Below, one piece after another: positions 32,876 to 44,353 of a stretch of 64,000 nt of DNA. The position numbers and the translations under genes are program-made. The stretch spans positions 70,773 through 134,772 of the forward strand of contig JBBDXD010000019.1 of NCBI GenBank assembly GCA_040902535.1. Reading direction: 5' to 3'. The first letter of the stretch is position 1; each line of letters opens with the position of its first letter. This DNA is from Dehalococcoidia bacterium (lineage in GTDB: Bacteria; Chloroflexota; Dehalococcoidia; DSTF01; JACRBR01). Under the pieces are notes generated by a model. The model saw only the letters and a list, made by a program, of their open reading frames with translations. It ran no database searches and was not told the DNA's origin.

Positions 32876-33757
32876 CTAGCGGGGGCCGCCGGAAGCCGCG
32901 AGTACGGTGTTGTAGAGCAGCATCGCGCGCGTCATGGGACCGACGCCGCCCGGCACCGGCGTGATCGCCGCCGCCTTCCGCTTCACGGCATCGAAGTCGA
33001 CATCACCGACGAGACGATAGCCGGACTTCTTGGACGCATCATCGACGCGGTTGACGCCGACGTCGATGACGACTGCGCCCTCCTTCACCATGTCGGCGGT
33101 GATCGTGCGAGGCCTTCCCATGACGGGGATGAGGATGTCGGCGCGCCTGGTGTGCGTGGCGAGATCGGGCGTGCCCGTGTGACACATCGTGACGGTTGCG
33201 TTAGCGCCCTCGGCCTTCTGCATCAGGAGGCCGGCGAGCGGCTTGCCGACGAGGTTTGAGCGTCCGCACACGACGACGTGCTTGCCCGCAGGGTCGTGAC
33301 CCGATCGCAGCAGCATCTGCTTAACGCCGTGCGGCGTACACGGGTACAGCGCGCGCTCACCACGGAAGAGGCGCCCGACGTTCACGGGATGCAGGCCGTC
33401 GACGTCCTTCTCCGGCAGCACGGCGCCGGTCACGACGCCCTCGTCGATGTGCGTCGGCAGCGGAAGTTGCACGAGGATGCCATGCCAGCGCTCGTCCTGG
33501 TTGAGGTCGGCGACGAGTCCGAGCAGTTGTTCCTGCGTCACGTCCGCCGCGATACGCAGCGTCTCCGAGCGCATGCCCACTTCTTCGACGTCGCGCGTCT
33601 TGCCGCGGACGTAGGAGACGGACGCAGGGTCTTCGCCGACAAGCACGACGACGAGCCCGGGATCGCGCCCCGATGCCTTGAGGCGCTCCACTTCGACCCG
33701 CACCTCATCGCGGACCTGTTGGGCGATGGCGTTGCCATCGATGATGGTGGCGGTCAT
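32876..33757 (-). CDS. folD: Bifunctional methylenetetrahydrofolate dehydrogenase/cyclohydrolase
   Basis: Interconverts 5,10-methylene-, methenyl- and 10-formyl-tetrahydrofolate. 293 aa, usual length. The substrate motif shows as VGEDPASVSYVRGKTRDVEEVG (Tyr and the following Lys of the family active site), LPLPTHID, the nucleotide site VCGRSNLVGKPLAGLL and the end PVPGGVGPMTRAMLL. Single gene, minus strand, with the terminator at 32814-32846 downstream. Confidence 0.95.
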   Translation of the reverse strand: MTATIIDGNAIAQQVRDEVRVEVERLKASGRDPGLVVVLVGEDPASVSYVRGKTRDVEEVGMRSETLRIAADVTQEQLLGLVADLNQDERWHGILVQLPLPTHIDEGVVTGAVLPEKDVDGLHPVNVGRLFRGERALYPCTPHGVKQMLLRSGHDPAGKHVVVCGRSNLVGKPLAGLLMQKAEGANATVTMCHTGTPDLATHTRRADILIPVMGRPRTITADMVKEGAVVIDVGVNRVDDASKKSGYRLVGDVDFDAVKRKAAAITPVPGGVGPMTRAMLLYNTVLAASGGPR

Positions 33758-33840
33758 GGGGGCTCCGTCGCTCGTCGGGATGGCTGGCGCCGCAGTCTAC
33801 CTAGCGCGCGTCGTTGATACCGCGACGCTGGAGGCACGCG

Positions 33841-33846
33841 TACAAT
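33841..33846 (+). promoter_or_regulatory. -10 box TACAAT of a leaderless promoter (acpS)
   Basis: TACAAT is followed by six bases and ATG 33853, with no Shine-Dalgarno. Confidence 0.6.
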
Positions 33847-33852
33847 CGCCGT

Positions 33853-34290
33853 ATGGAGTACGCCGTCGGCATCGACGTGATCGAGATCGCGCGCGTGAAG
33901 AAGGTGCTCGAGCGGCACCCGGAGCGCTTCCTGCAGCGCGTGTTCACGCCGGAGGAAGTGGCGTTCTGCCGCGGACGGGTGCCGGAGCTGGCGGCGCGCT
34001 TCGCGGCGAAGGAGGCCGTGATGAAGGCGCTGGGCACGGGCGCGCGAGGGCTCGCCTGGCGCGAGATCGAGGTGCTGCCGAACCGGCGCGGCAAGCCGCT
34101 GATCTATTTGCACGGCGACGCGAAGCGGCGCGGGGAAGCGATCGGCCTGCGTGGCGTCGACATCAGCCTGACGCATTCGCACGATCTGGCAATCGCGGCG
34201 GTCGTCGGCGCCGCCGATGATGCGCCGATCGACCGCGCGCAACACCGCGAGCGGCTGGTCGCCTGGCTGAGCGAGCAGGGGCGGCTGTGA
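33853..34290 (+). CDS. acpS: Holo-[acyl-carrier-protein] synthase
   Basis: Transfers 4'-phosphopantetheine from CoA to acyl carrier protein. 145 aa. The two diagnostic motifs are GIDVIEIARVKKVL (Mg-binding Asp) and FAAKEAVMKALGTG (Glu and Lys), with ISLTHSHDLAIAAV at the end. ATG 33853 follows a TACAAT box by six bases. The stop overlaps the GTG start of nnr (GTGA). A C-terminal tail of about 20 residues extends beyond the usual end. Confidence 0.93.
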   Translation: MEYAVGIDVIEIARVKKVLERHPERFLQRVFTPEEVAFCRGRVPELAARFAAKEAVMKALGTGARGLAWREIEVLPNRRGKPLIYLHGDAKRRGEAIGLRGVDISLTHSHDLAIAAVVGAADDAPIDRAQHRERLVAWLSEQGRL

Positions 34291-35906
34291 AGCTCGTCAC
34301 GTCCGCGCAAATGCGCGCGCTCGAACAGCAGGCCGTCGATGCGGGAACATCGCTGGATGCGCTGATGGAGGCGGCGGGGCTCGCGGTCGCGCAGGAAGTG
34401 TGGCTGTCGCGCGGCGTCGTCGCCGGGCGCCGCGTGCTCGTGCTCGTCGGGCCGGGCAACAACGGCGGCGACGGGCTCGTCGCCGCGCGGCATCTTGCGG
34501 AGTGGGACGCCGATGTCGCCGTCTACATGTCAGGCGCGCGCGACGACGAGAAGCTAACGCTCGTGCGGGCGGGCAGCGCGGCGGTGTTTGTCGCCGCCGA
34601 CGACCATGACTACGCGACTCTGCAGGAAGCGCTTGAGGGCGCCGAAGTGGTCATCGACGCGCTGCTCGGTATCGGGCGCGCTCGACCGATCGAAGGGACG
34701 CTCGCCGAGATCCTCTCGCGCGTGCGTGCGTCACGGGAGCGGCCGCGGCCGCCGCAGGTCATCGCGATGGACGTGCCGACGGGCGTCGATGCGGACACCG
34801 GGCGCGCCGACGCGTTGGCCCTGCGCGCAGACATGACGATCACGTTCGGACTGGGAAAAGTCGGCCTGTACGCCCTGCCCGGCTCGGAGTACGCGGGCAG
34901 CGTCCAGGTCATCGACATCGGCCTGCCGAAGGCGGCGGCCAACGACCTGCCGATGGACCTGCTCGATGCAGCGTGGGTGCGCGAGCGTCTGCCCGCGCGG
35001 CCGGCATCGAGCAACAAGGGCACGTTCGGGCGCGTCCTGGCGGTAGCGGGTTCGGCGAACTATCCGGGCGCCGCGAGGCTCGCGACGGAGGCGGCGTATC
35101 GCGTCGGCGCCGGACTCGTGACGCTCGCGTGTCCGGACAGCCTGCGGGCGATCGTCGCGCCATCGACGCCGGAAGTGACGTATCTGCCGCTGGGCGATGC
35201 GCCAGCGCTCACCGGCGAGTCGTCGCGCATGATTGTCGATGCGCTCGGCGCGTACGACGTGCTGCTGCTCGGGCCGGGGCTCAGCCAGGCCGATGGCGTG
35301 CAGGAGGCGGTCGCCAGCGTGCTGACGCAGATCCCTGCCAGTGTGCGTTCGTGCGTGGTCGACGCCGACGGACTCAATGCGCTCGCCAGGTGGGAGCGAT
35401 GGCACGAACGCGTCGGGGCTTCGCTCGTGCTGACGCCGCATCCGGGCGAAATGGCGCGCCTGCTCGGCACGAGCGTGACGGAGATCCAGGACGACCGCCT
35501 GGGCGCGGCAACGCAAGCGGCACGGACGTGGAATCAGATCGTGGTCTTGAAGGGGGCGCACACCGTCGTCGCAGCGCCCGACGGGCGGGTGGCGATCAGT
35601 CCTCATGCCAACTCGCTGCTCGCGACGGCCGGCACGGGCGACGTGTTGGCGGGCGCCATCGCGGGGCTGATCGCGCAGGGCATGGATGCGTTCGCGGCGG
35701 CCGCCTGCGGTGTATATCTCCACGGCGCTGCGGCCGAAGAGATCGGCGATGATCTCGGCGACCGCGGCCTGATCGCCAGCGACCTGCTTTCGGCGCTGCC
35801 TCGCGCCATCCGGACCGTGCGGGAGGGCAAGGTGTCGAGGGCGGCGCCGTCCTTCCGGGGCAGACCGGGCCTCGAGGGGCTCGCGAAGATGCTCGGACCG
35901 CAGTAG
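34287..35906 (+). CDS. nnr: Bifunctional NAD(P)H-hydrate epimerase / ADP-dependent dehydratase
   Basis: Repairs hydrated NAD(P)H. 539 aa. The N-terminal epimerase (YjeF_N, about 1-210) has VGPGNNGGDGLVAARHL and VIDALLGIGRARP. The C-terminal ribokinase-like dehydratase (about 225-510) has NKGTFGRVLAVAGS, LLGPGLSQ, VDADGLNAL, LTPHPGEMARLL and LATAGTGDVLAGAIAGL. It is co-translated with acpS, a common pairing. A 30-residue polar tail (FRGRPGLEGL) is extra. Confidence 0.95.
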   Translation: MKLVTSAQMRALEQQAVDAGTSLDALMEAAGLAVAQEVWLSRGVVAGRRVLVLVGPGNNGGDGLVAARHLAEWDADVAVYMSGARDDEKLTLVRAGSAAVFVAADDHDYATLQEALEGAEVVIDALLGIGRARPIEGTLAEILSRVRASRERPRPPQVIAMDVPTGVDADTGRADALALRADMTITFGLGKVGLYALPGSEYAGSVQVIDIGLPKAAANDLPMDLLDAAWVRERLPARPASSNKGTFGRVLAVAGSANYPGAARLATEAAYRVGAGLVTLACPDSLRAIVAPSTPEVTYLPLGDAPALTGESSRMIVDALGAYDVLLLGPGLSQADGVQEAVASVLTQIPASVRSCVVDADGLNALARWERWHERVGASLVLTPHPGEMARLLGTSVTEIQDDRLGAATQAARTWNQIVVLKGAHTVVAAPDGRVAISPHANSLLATAGTGDVLAGAIAGLIAQGMDAFAAAACGVYLHGAAAEEIGDDLGDRGLIASDLLSALPRAIRTVREGKVSRAAPSFRGRPGLEGLAKMLGPQ

Positions 35907-35989
35907 GAGGCGCTTTACTTCTTCAACTGCCCGATCTACGCTCGATCGCGGGCCGCGGGCTCTCGTATCAGCTTCAGTAAGGCGCCCAA

Positions 35990-37183
35990 TTGAACGACGA
36001 ACGCTTCGTCTACCTCGACCACGCCGCTACTACGCCCTTGCATCCGGGCGTGCTGGAGGCGATGACGCCTTACCTGACGTCGGCGTACGGCAATCCGTCG
36101 GCGACGTACCGGATGGCGAAGCAGGCAGCGGACGCCGTACAGCGCTCGCGTCGGACGGTGGCATCGATCCTTGGCGCGCGTCCGACGGAGATCGTGTTCA
36201 CGGGCGGCGGCACGGAGTCGATCAATACCGCGATCAAGGGCGTCGCGTTCCAGCAGAAGCTCGCCGGCGGGGGCGCGCACATCGTAACATCGACGGTGGA
36301 GCATCACGCCGTGTTGCACGCGTGCCAGTACCTGGAGCGCTTCGGCTTCGACGTGACGTATGTGCCCGTCGACGAGGCCGGGCTCGTCGACCCCGACGAC
36401 GTGGCGCGCGCGATCAATGCGCACACCGCGCTGGTCAGCATCATGATGGCCAACAATGAGGTCGGCACGATCCAGCCGATAGCTGAGATCGCGTCGGCGG
36501 TACGGGAGCGTGCCCGCACGCTTGGCAAGCGGATTCCGTTCCACACGGACGCTGTGCAGGCGCCGAACTCCATCGATATGGCCGCCGCGCGCGACGATAT
36601 CGACATGATGAGCCTCGCCGCGCACAAGTTTCGCGGCCCCAAGGGCATGGGCGTGCTGTACGTCCGGCGCGGCGTGCCATTCCTGGCCCAGCAAAATGGC
36701 GGCGGCCAAGAGCGCCAGCGTCGGGCCGGGACGGAGAACGTCGCCGGGATCGTCGGCACGGCGGAGGCGCTGCGCATGACGCAGGAGTCACTCGAAGCCG
36801 ACCGTGCGCGCATCGGCGCCCTTTCGGCGCAGCTGCGAGCAGGCATCGAGCAGCGGATCGGACGCGTGCGGCTGAACGGACACGCGGAGCGACGGCTGGC
36901 GAACAACGTGAGCTACAGCTTCGACGGCGCCGACGCGCAGGAACTGTTGCACGACCTCGATGACGATGGGATCGCGTGCAGCGCCGGCGCGGCCTGCGGC
37001 GCGACCACGATCGAGCCGTCGCACGTGCTGCTGGCGATGGGCATCTCGCTCGAGCAGGCGGCATCGACGCTGCGTTTCAGCCTGGGCCACGATACGACGG
37101 CGGGCGAGATCGACTACGTGCTCGACCGGCTGCCGGCGATCGTCGAGCGGTCGCGCGCGAAGAAGATGGTCGCGGCGGGTTAA
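35990..37183 (+). CDS. Cysteine desulfurase, NifS/IscS class I
   Basis: PLP enzyme releasing sulfur from cysteine as a persulfide. 397 aa. VYLDHAATTPLHP, STVEHHAVLHACQYL, MANNEVGTIQPI, HTDAVQ, the Schiff-base Lys in AAHKFRGPKGMGVL and the catalytic Cys in CSAGAACGATTIEPSH (class I loop). TTG 35990 is the start. It lies away from the SUF operon, which has its own SufS, so this copy may serve tRNA thiolation or another sulfur acceptor. No MnmA gene follows here. Confidence 0.92.
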   Translation: MNDERFVYLDHAATTPLHPGVLEAMTPYLTSAYGNPSATYRMAKQAADAVQRSRRTVASILGARPTEIVFTGGGTESINTAIKGVAFQQKLAGGGAHIVTSTVEHHAVLHACQYLERFGFDVTYVPVDEAGLVDPDDVARAINAHTALVSIMMANNEVGTIQPIAEIASAVRERARTLGKRIPFHTDAVQAPNSIDMAAARDDIDMMSLAAHKFRGPKGMGVLYVRRGVPFLAQQNGGGQERQRRAGTENVAGIVGTAEALRMTQESLEADRARIGALSAQLRAGIEQRIGRVRLNGHAERRLANNVSYSFDGADAQELLHDLDDDGIACSAGAACGATTIEPSHVLLAMGISLEQAASTLRFSLGHDTTAGEIDYVLDRLPAIVERSRAKKMVAAG

Positions 37184-37208
37184 GCGCGTCGTAGCGGTCG
37201 CACCCTGT

Positions 37209-37214
37209 TATGAT
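37209..37214 (+). promoter_or_regulatory. -10 box TATGAT of a leaderless promoter (ATG 37221)
   Basis: TATGAT is followed by six bases and ATG 37221; there is no Shine-Dalgarno. Confidence 0.55.
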
Positions 37215-37220
37215 CTGCAC

Positions 37221-38003
37221 ATGTCCGAACGGCGCTGGAGCTTCGTCGTACAAGACGCGCGTGCCCGCAGGCATCGAGGCATCGTCACGTGGGGTGACAG
37301 CGCGCCGGCGTCCATCATGTCGCCGGATGCACCGGCGGAGTTTCGCATCGCCATGCTCTCGCAGCCGGCTGAGGTGCGGGAGGCGCCGGGCCGGGTCGCG
37401 ATCTGCGTGCCGGGCGTCCCGCGGTTGCGGGCGTTGCGACCGGTCGAGCACGACGCGCTCCCCCGCAGGATCGCCGACCTGACGCTGCCGCCGCACAAGA
37501 TGGCGGAGTACGCGTCGGGTCGTATCGTGATGGCGGCGGAGGGCATCATCGATCCCGACGACGTGTTTCCCGCCCACAGCGACCATCCGCGCCTTGACCG
37601 CCTCGCGCTGACCCTGATCGAAGCGGCGGCGGCGGAGGAGACGGCGCCCTACGCGGCGATCATCCGTCACGAGCTGGGGCTGCGATCGAGCGCCGATGCG
37701 TTGGCCGCGCTCGGCGAACGGCTGGCGCCGCCCGAGGTTTCGGCGCGCCCGCCCGCGCGCGCCCCGGGCGTCTTGCGCCTCGCGCGCGCGTTGAAACGCC
37801 TGCGCGATGGACACGCGCCGGCAGATTCGCTGGAGCAGTTAAGCGAAGACCTGCGCTTTCTCCGGCTCTTCGACGTCGACGATCAGGTGCTCAAGCCGGA
37901 CGCGCTCGAGCGGCTCCTCGATGATGTGACGCCGCCTCCGGACACGGAACAGCGCCCGCCGGCGAAGATCGTGCAGCTGCGGCCGAAGCGAGACGGCGAT
38001 TGA
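37221..38003 (+). CDS. Hypothetical protein, 260 aa
   Basis: I do not recognise the family. It is a soluble alpha/beta protein without signal peptide; the N-terminal half is strand-rich (RWSFVVQDARARRHRGIVTW, FRIAMLSQPAEVREAPGRV), the C-terminal half helical and Arg/Leu/Glu-rich, ending in a basic tail. The stop overlaps the TTG start of the peptidyl-tRNA hydrolase homologue (TTGA), so the two are coupled. Confidence 0.7.
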   Translation: MSERRWSFVVQDARARRHRGIVTWGDSAPASIMSPDAPAEFRIAMLSQPAEVREAPGRVAICVPGVPRLRALRPVEHDALPRRIADLTLPPHKMAEYASGRIVMAAEGIIDPDDVFPAHSDHPRLDRLALTLIEAAAAEETAPYAAIIRHELGLRSSADALAALGERLAPPEVSARPPARAPGVLRLARALKRLRDGHAPADSLEQLSEDLRFLRLFDVDDQVLKPDALERLLDDVTPPPDTEQRPPAKIVQLRPKRDGD

Positions 38004-38686
38004 GCGGCCTGCTACGGCGCTTGCTAGGCGGCACCGAGGAGGACCGCGGCGATGGGCGTGAGCCGCGCATCCGGCTGATCGTCGGCATCGGCAATCCGGG
38101 CAGCGAGTACGCGAACACGCGTCGTAACGTGGGCTTCTGGGTGGCGAACCGGCTCGCGCGGAAGCATGGCATGGAGTTCAAGACGAAGACGGGCAGCTAT
38201 CACCTTGCGGAAGGTGACATCGAAGGCCACACGGTCGCGATCGCGAAGCCGCGCACGTTTGTGAACGCGAGCGGCGGTCCGGTGGTGCACTTGATCCGGC
38301 GGCTGAAGCTCGACGACGCGCAGGAAATGCTCGTGGTGTCGGACCACATCGACCTGCCGGCCGGCAAGGTGCGCCTGCGACGCAAGGGCGGCGGCGGCGG
38401 CCAGAAGGGCATCACAGACATCATCAACAAGACGAAGACCGACGAGTTTCCTCGCGTGCGGATCGGCATCGGCCGCCCGGCGGTCGACGGCGAGCCGACG
38501 TGGGCGCCCGACATGGTGGCGGACTGGGTGCTTTCGGACCCGACGCCGGCCGAGCGCGAGGTGCTCGATGCCGCCGTCGCGCGTTCGATCGAAGCGATCG
38601 AGTGTGCGATTCGTGATGGCATCGAAGCGGCGATGAACCGGTATAACCGGGACGATGCGGTCTCCACGGGGGATCCGACCGAGTGA
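38000..38686 (+). CDS. Peptidyl-tRNA hydrolase homologue with altered active site
   Basis: Pth normally frees tRNA from peptidyl-tRNA. 228 aa; the Pth fold is clear: LIVGIGNPGSEYANTRRN, FVNASGGPV, VVSDHIDLPAGKVRL, GGGGGQKGITDII and VRIGIGRP. Two residues central to the E. coli enzyme are changed: catalytic His20 (TRHN) is Arg (TRRN), and Asn114 (GGHNG) is Lys (GGQKG). Asn10, Asn68 and Asp93 equivalents remain. The N-terminus carries about 25 extra residues. Either a divergent lineage works differently or this copy is not a canonical hydrolase. It is co-translated with the upstream unknown gene. Confidence 0.85.
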   Translation: MSGLLRRLLGGTEEDRGDGREPRIRLIVGIGNPGSEYANTRRNVGFWVANRLARKHGMEFKTKTGSYHLAEGDIEGHTVAIAKPRTFVNASGGPVVHLIRRLKLDDAQEMLVVSDHIDLPAGKVRLRRKGGGGGQKGITDIINKTKTDEFPRVRIGIGRPAVDGEPTWAPDMVADWVLSDPTPAEREVLDAAVARSIEAIECAIRDGIEAAMNRYNRDDAVSTGDPTE

Positions 38687-38946
38687 TAAGCTATGGCTCG
38701 GAGGTCCGCCGGTTGAAGTTACAACGCACTGTCCAGGCGATTATCCGTCGAGACGATGAATCAGGCTGGGTTGCGGAGTGCAGTCAGCTTCCTGCCGTGA
38801 CGCAGGGGGATTCTCTCGATGAGGTCACGCGCAACCTCCGAGAAGTAGTGGCGCTCGCATTGGAGGACGAAGATCTCAAGGCGTTGGGTCTCGCTTCGTC
38901 CCCCGTGATCGTCGTGAGCCATCAAGTCCGGCGCACCGGTCGATAA
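38683..38946 (+). CDS. HicB-like / UPF0150-type small protein without a HicA partner
   Basis: 87 aa. AIIRRDDESGWVAECSQLPAVTQGDSLDEVTRNLREVV is the HicB antitoxin-type fold (W-A-CP--P---G---E---N). The start GTG 38683 overlaps the pth stop. No HicA (about 60-aa double-stranded-RNA-binding toxin) is encoded on either side, so it may act as a solitary regulator. It has no C-terminal DNA-binding domain. Confidence 0.75.
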   Translation: MISYGSEVRRLKLQRTVQAIIRRDDESGWVAECSQLPAVTQGDSLDEVTRNLREVVALALEDEDLKALGLASSPVIVVSHQVRRTGR

Positions 38947-39005
38947 TTCCTCATCTTCTCACCGAGTAAGCGCGACCGCACACGGCAAGCGCGCAACCAC
39001 ACTGC

Positions 39006-39055
39006 TACAATGACTGCGCCAAGGGACTGATCGCGAGATCAGCCCCTGCTTTGGC
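39006..39055 (+). promoter_or_regulatory. mfd promoter -10 box and leader hairpin
   Basis: TACAAT (39006-39011) places the start near 39018. The leader immediately forms GCCAAGGG-x-CTGATC-GCGA-GATCAG-CCC-TTTGGC (39018-39055) followed by TGTTTTC, resembling an intrinsic terminator placed in front of the coding region. CGGAGG and GTG 39071 follow. Confidence 0.5.
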
Positions 39056-39070
39056 TGTTTTCGGAGGTTT

Positions 39071-42616
<3,546 letters not shown>

Positions 42617-42665
42617 GCCACAAATTTTCCGCTCTCAACCGCTAGAATTTCTGTTCTACGAGTGC

Positions 42666-42671
42666 TAAGAT
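42666..42671 (+). promoter_or_regulatory. -10 box TAAGAT of a leaderless promoter (DUF488 trio)
   Basis: TAAGAT is followed by six bases (CCGGTC) and ATG 42678. It is the same hexamer and spacing as at 16419. Confidence 0.55.
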
Positions 42672-42677
42672 CCGGTC

Positions 42678-43040
42678 ATGCCCGTCAAGTCCAAGAGCAT
42701 CTACGACCCGGCCGAGCCTGGGGACGGCGTGCGCGTCCTGACGACGAACTATTGGCCGCGGGGCATCAGCCGAGAGCGCGCCGGCACATACAAGCGCGTG
42801 TTAGGCCCCTCACGTGAGCTGCTTCGCGCCTTTAAGGATGGCCTTATCGACTGGGCGGGATACGAACCTCAATACCTGGAGCAGATGCGGGGCGAAGCGC
42901 AACAGACGGAAATCCAGGCACTCGCACAACTTGCGGCAACCGAGACCATCACCGTGACGTGCGTCTGCAGGGAAGAGGCTGAGTGTCATCGACGGCTCTT
43001 GCGGGATCTCATCGAGCGAGAAGTGGAATCGCCATCATGA
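42678..43040 (+). CDS. DUF488 protein, YeaO-like
   Basis: 120 aa. RVLTTNYWPRGISRERAGTY, PSRELLRAF and the terminal TCVCREEAECHRRLLRDL match the YeaO branch of DUF488, including the conserved Cys-x-x-x-x-x-Cys-His-Arg. Function in the family is unknown; the conserved Cys/His suggests metal or thiol chemistry. First gene of a three-gene overlapping set (ATGA overlap with the next) read from a leaderless promoter. Confidence 0.85.
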   Translation: MPVKSKSIYDPAEPGDGVRVLTTNYWPRGISRERAGTYKRVLGPSRELLRAFKDGLIDWAGYEPQYLEQMRGEAQQTEIQALAQLAATETITVTCVCREEAECHRRLLRDLIEREVESPS

Positions 43041-43537
43041 AGCTCTTCACCCTTGGCCATAGCATCGCGACTCTCCAGCAGTTGATGGACATCTTGTCCG
43101 ACAACGCTATCGATGTGCTGGTCGACGTCCGTAGCAAGCCGCGAAGCCGGTTGGCGCATTTCGACCAGGTACCGGTACAGACGGCTGTTGAAGGGGCTGG
43201 CATGCGATACCGCTTCCTCGGTGATCGTCTCGGCGGCGTGCCGCGCGATCCCGAAGTGCAGCGTCGCTGGCGCCAGGGGCACCTCGACCCCGTGATCGTC
43301 TCTCATCTGCGCGGCACCGACGAATGGATCGACGGCATCGGCGAACTCGTCGGATTGATCGCCGCGGCGGGCGGGAGCAACGTCTGCATCATGTGCAGTG
43401 AAGGCGACCCGAACGAGTGCCATCGCAAGGCAGTTGCGCTCGATGCCGCTGCCGCGATTCCAGATCTCGAACTTGTACATCTTTCTATCAAGAAGTCCGC
43501 GCCGAGCGAGGTGGGCGTCCAAGAAGTCCTGATGTGA
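43037..43537 (+). CDS. DUF488 protein, long branch
   Basis: 166 aa. LFTLGHSIATLQQLMDIL, VLVDVRSKPRSRLAHFD and IMCSEGDPNECHRKAVALD are the three DUF488 motifs, the last again with Cys...Cys-His-Arg. The ATG overlaps the stop of the YeaO-like gene, and its stop overlaps the GTG of the next gene. Two different DUF488 paralogues side by side suggest a heteromer. Confidence 0.88.
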   Translation: MKLFTLGHSIATLQQLMDILSDNAIDVLVDVRSKPRSRLAHFDQVPVQTAVEGAGMRYRFLGDRLGGVPRDPEVQRRWRQGHLDPVIVSHLRGTDEWIDGIGELVGLIAAAGGSNVCIMCSEGDPNECHRKAVALDAAAAIPDLELVHLSIKKSAPSEVGVQEVLM

Positions 43538-44235
43538 GGCGCGAGCTCCTCATCCTGGACGTCACGGCCATGGCCGGCGACAACGTCTGCGTTGCGGGCC
43601 TGGATCTCGAGTCCAGGACGACGATTCGCCTCAACCAACCCCAGCCGACGCGCAGTGGCCTGAAAGCGCTCGGGGGGCTCACGCCTGGCGAGGTGATCGC
43701 CGTCGATGTTGAGCCCCTCGCCCAAACGACACGTCCGCACGTGGAGGATCACCAGTGGAATCCCCGCAGCGTCGAGAAGTTCCGCCGCATGGACAACGCT
43801 GAGATCCTCGGGGCGCTGACGGGGACAGAGGTCCGCTCCCTCAAGGATGCGTTCGGAGAGCCATCGCGTTCAGGAAAGCGGCATAACGCCGGATGGAAGC
43901 CCGGCGAAGGCGAGCGCTCCCTTGCGACGCTCCGCGTGAGGTATGTCCGTCAGGAGGAGGTCGAGGCGGGCAAGATTCGGATCGACCTGCGCGACAACGA
44001 GCGATACTGGCATGGAATCCCATTCCAGGACGTGACGGTCAGGGAGCACGGCACCAGTTGTGAAACATGCAGTGCAGGCTTCCTCGACCTCGTTCGGACG
44101 GACTTCGAGGCGAATGCATGCCTCGTGCGCGTCGGCCTGACGCGGCGATTTCCGCCGGACGAACATGACGACGGTTCGGCCTGCTGGCTTCAGGTCACGA
44201 ACATCTTCGCCCGCGACCGCGCTCACTTCTTCTAA
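43534..44235 (+). CDS. Dual-OB-like protein of the DUF488 operon
   Basis: 233 aa. The start GTG 43534 overlaps the upstream stop (GTGA). The opening ELLILDVTAMAGDNVCVAGLDLESRTTIRL matches what I remember of a dual OB-fold family (DuOB), in which a first OB barrel begins with I-L-D-VT-M-----VCVAG-D. The identification is from memory and needs a profile search. A possible metal site is CETCSAGF with DLVRTDFEA after it. There is no membrane or signal sequence. OB folds suggest nucleic-acid binding, consistent with a nucleic-acid-directed job for the DUF488 pair. Confidence 0.65.
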   Translation: MRRELLILDVTAMAGDNVCVAGLDLESRTTIRLNQPQPTRSGLKALGGLTPGEVIAVDVEPLAQTTRPHVEDHQWNPRSVEKFRRMDNAEILGALTGTEVRSLKDAFGEPSRSGKRHNAGWKPGEGERSLATLRVRYVRQEEVEAGKIRIDLRDNERYWHGIPFQDVTVREHGTSCETCSAGFLDLVRTDFEANACLVRVGLTRRFPPDEHDDGSACWLQVTNIFARDRAHFF

Positions 44236-44306
44236 GGCTAAGTGGGCTAGTCTCCCACGTTCGGCCGCCACCCCTAATGCCGAAGGCCAGGCCCGCTGCC
44301 GAGAGT

Positions 44307-44312
44307 TAAAAT
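44307..44312 (+). promoter_or_regulatory. -10 box TAAAAT of the aldehyde dehydrogenase gene
   Basis: GAGTTAAAATGGG gives a good -10 about 40 bases before ATG 44354, which has its own GGAGGTGG ribosome site. Confidence 0.5.
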
Positions 44313-44353
44313 GGGTGTGAATCGCTTCATCTATTCGGTGGAGGTGGCCCCGC

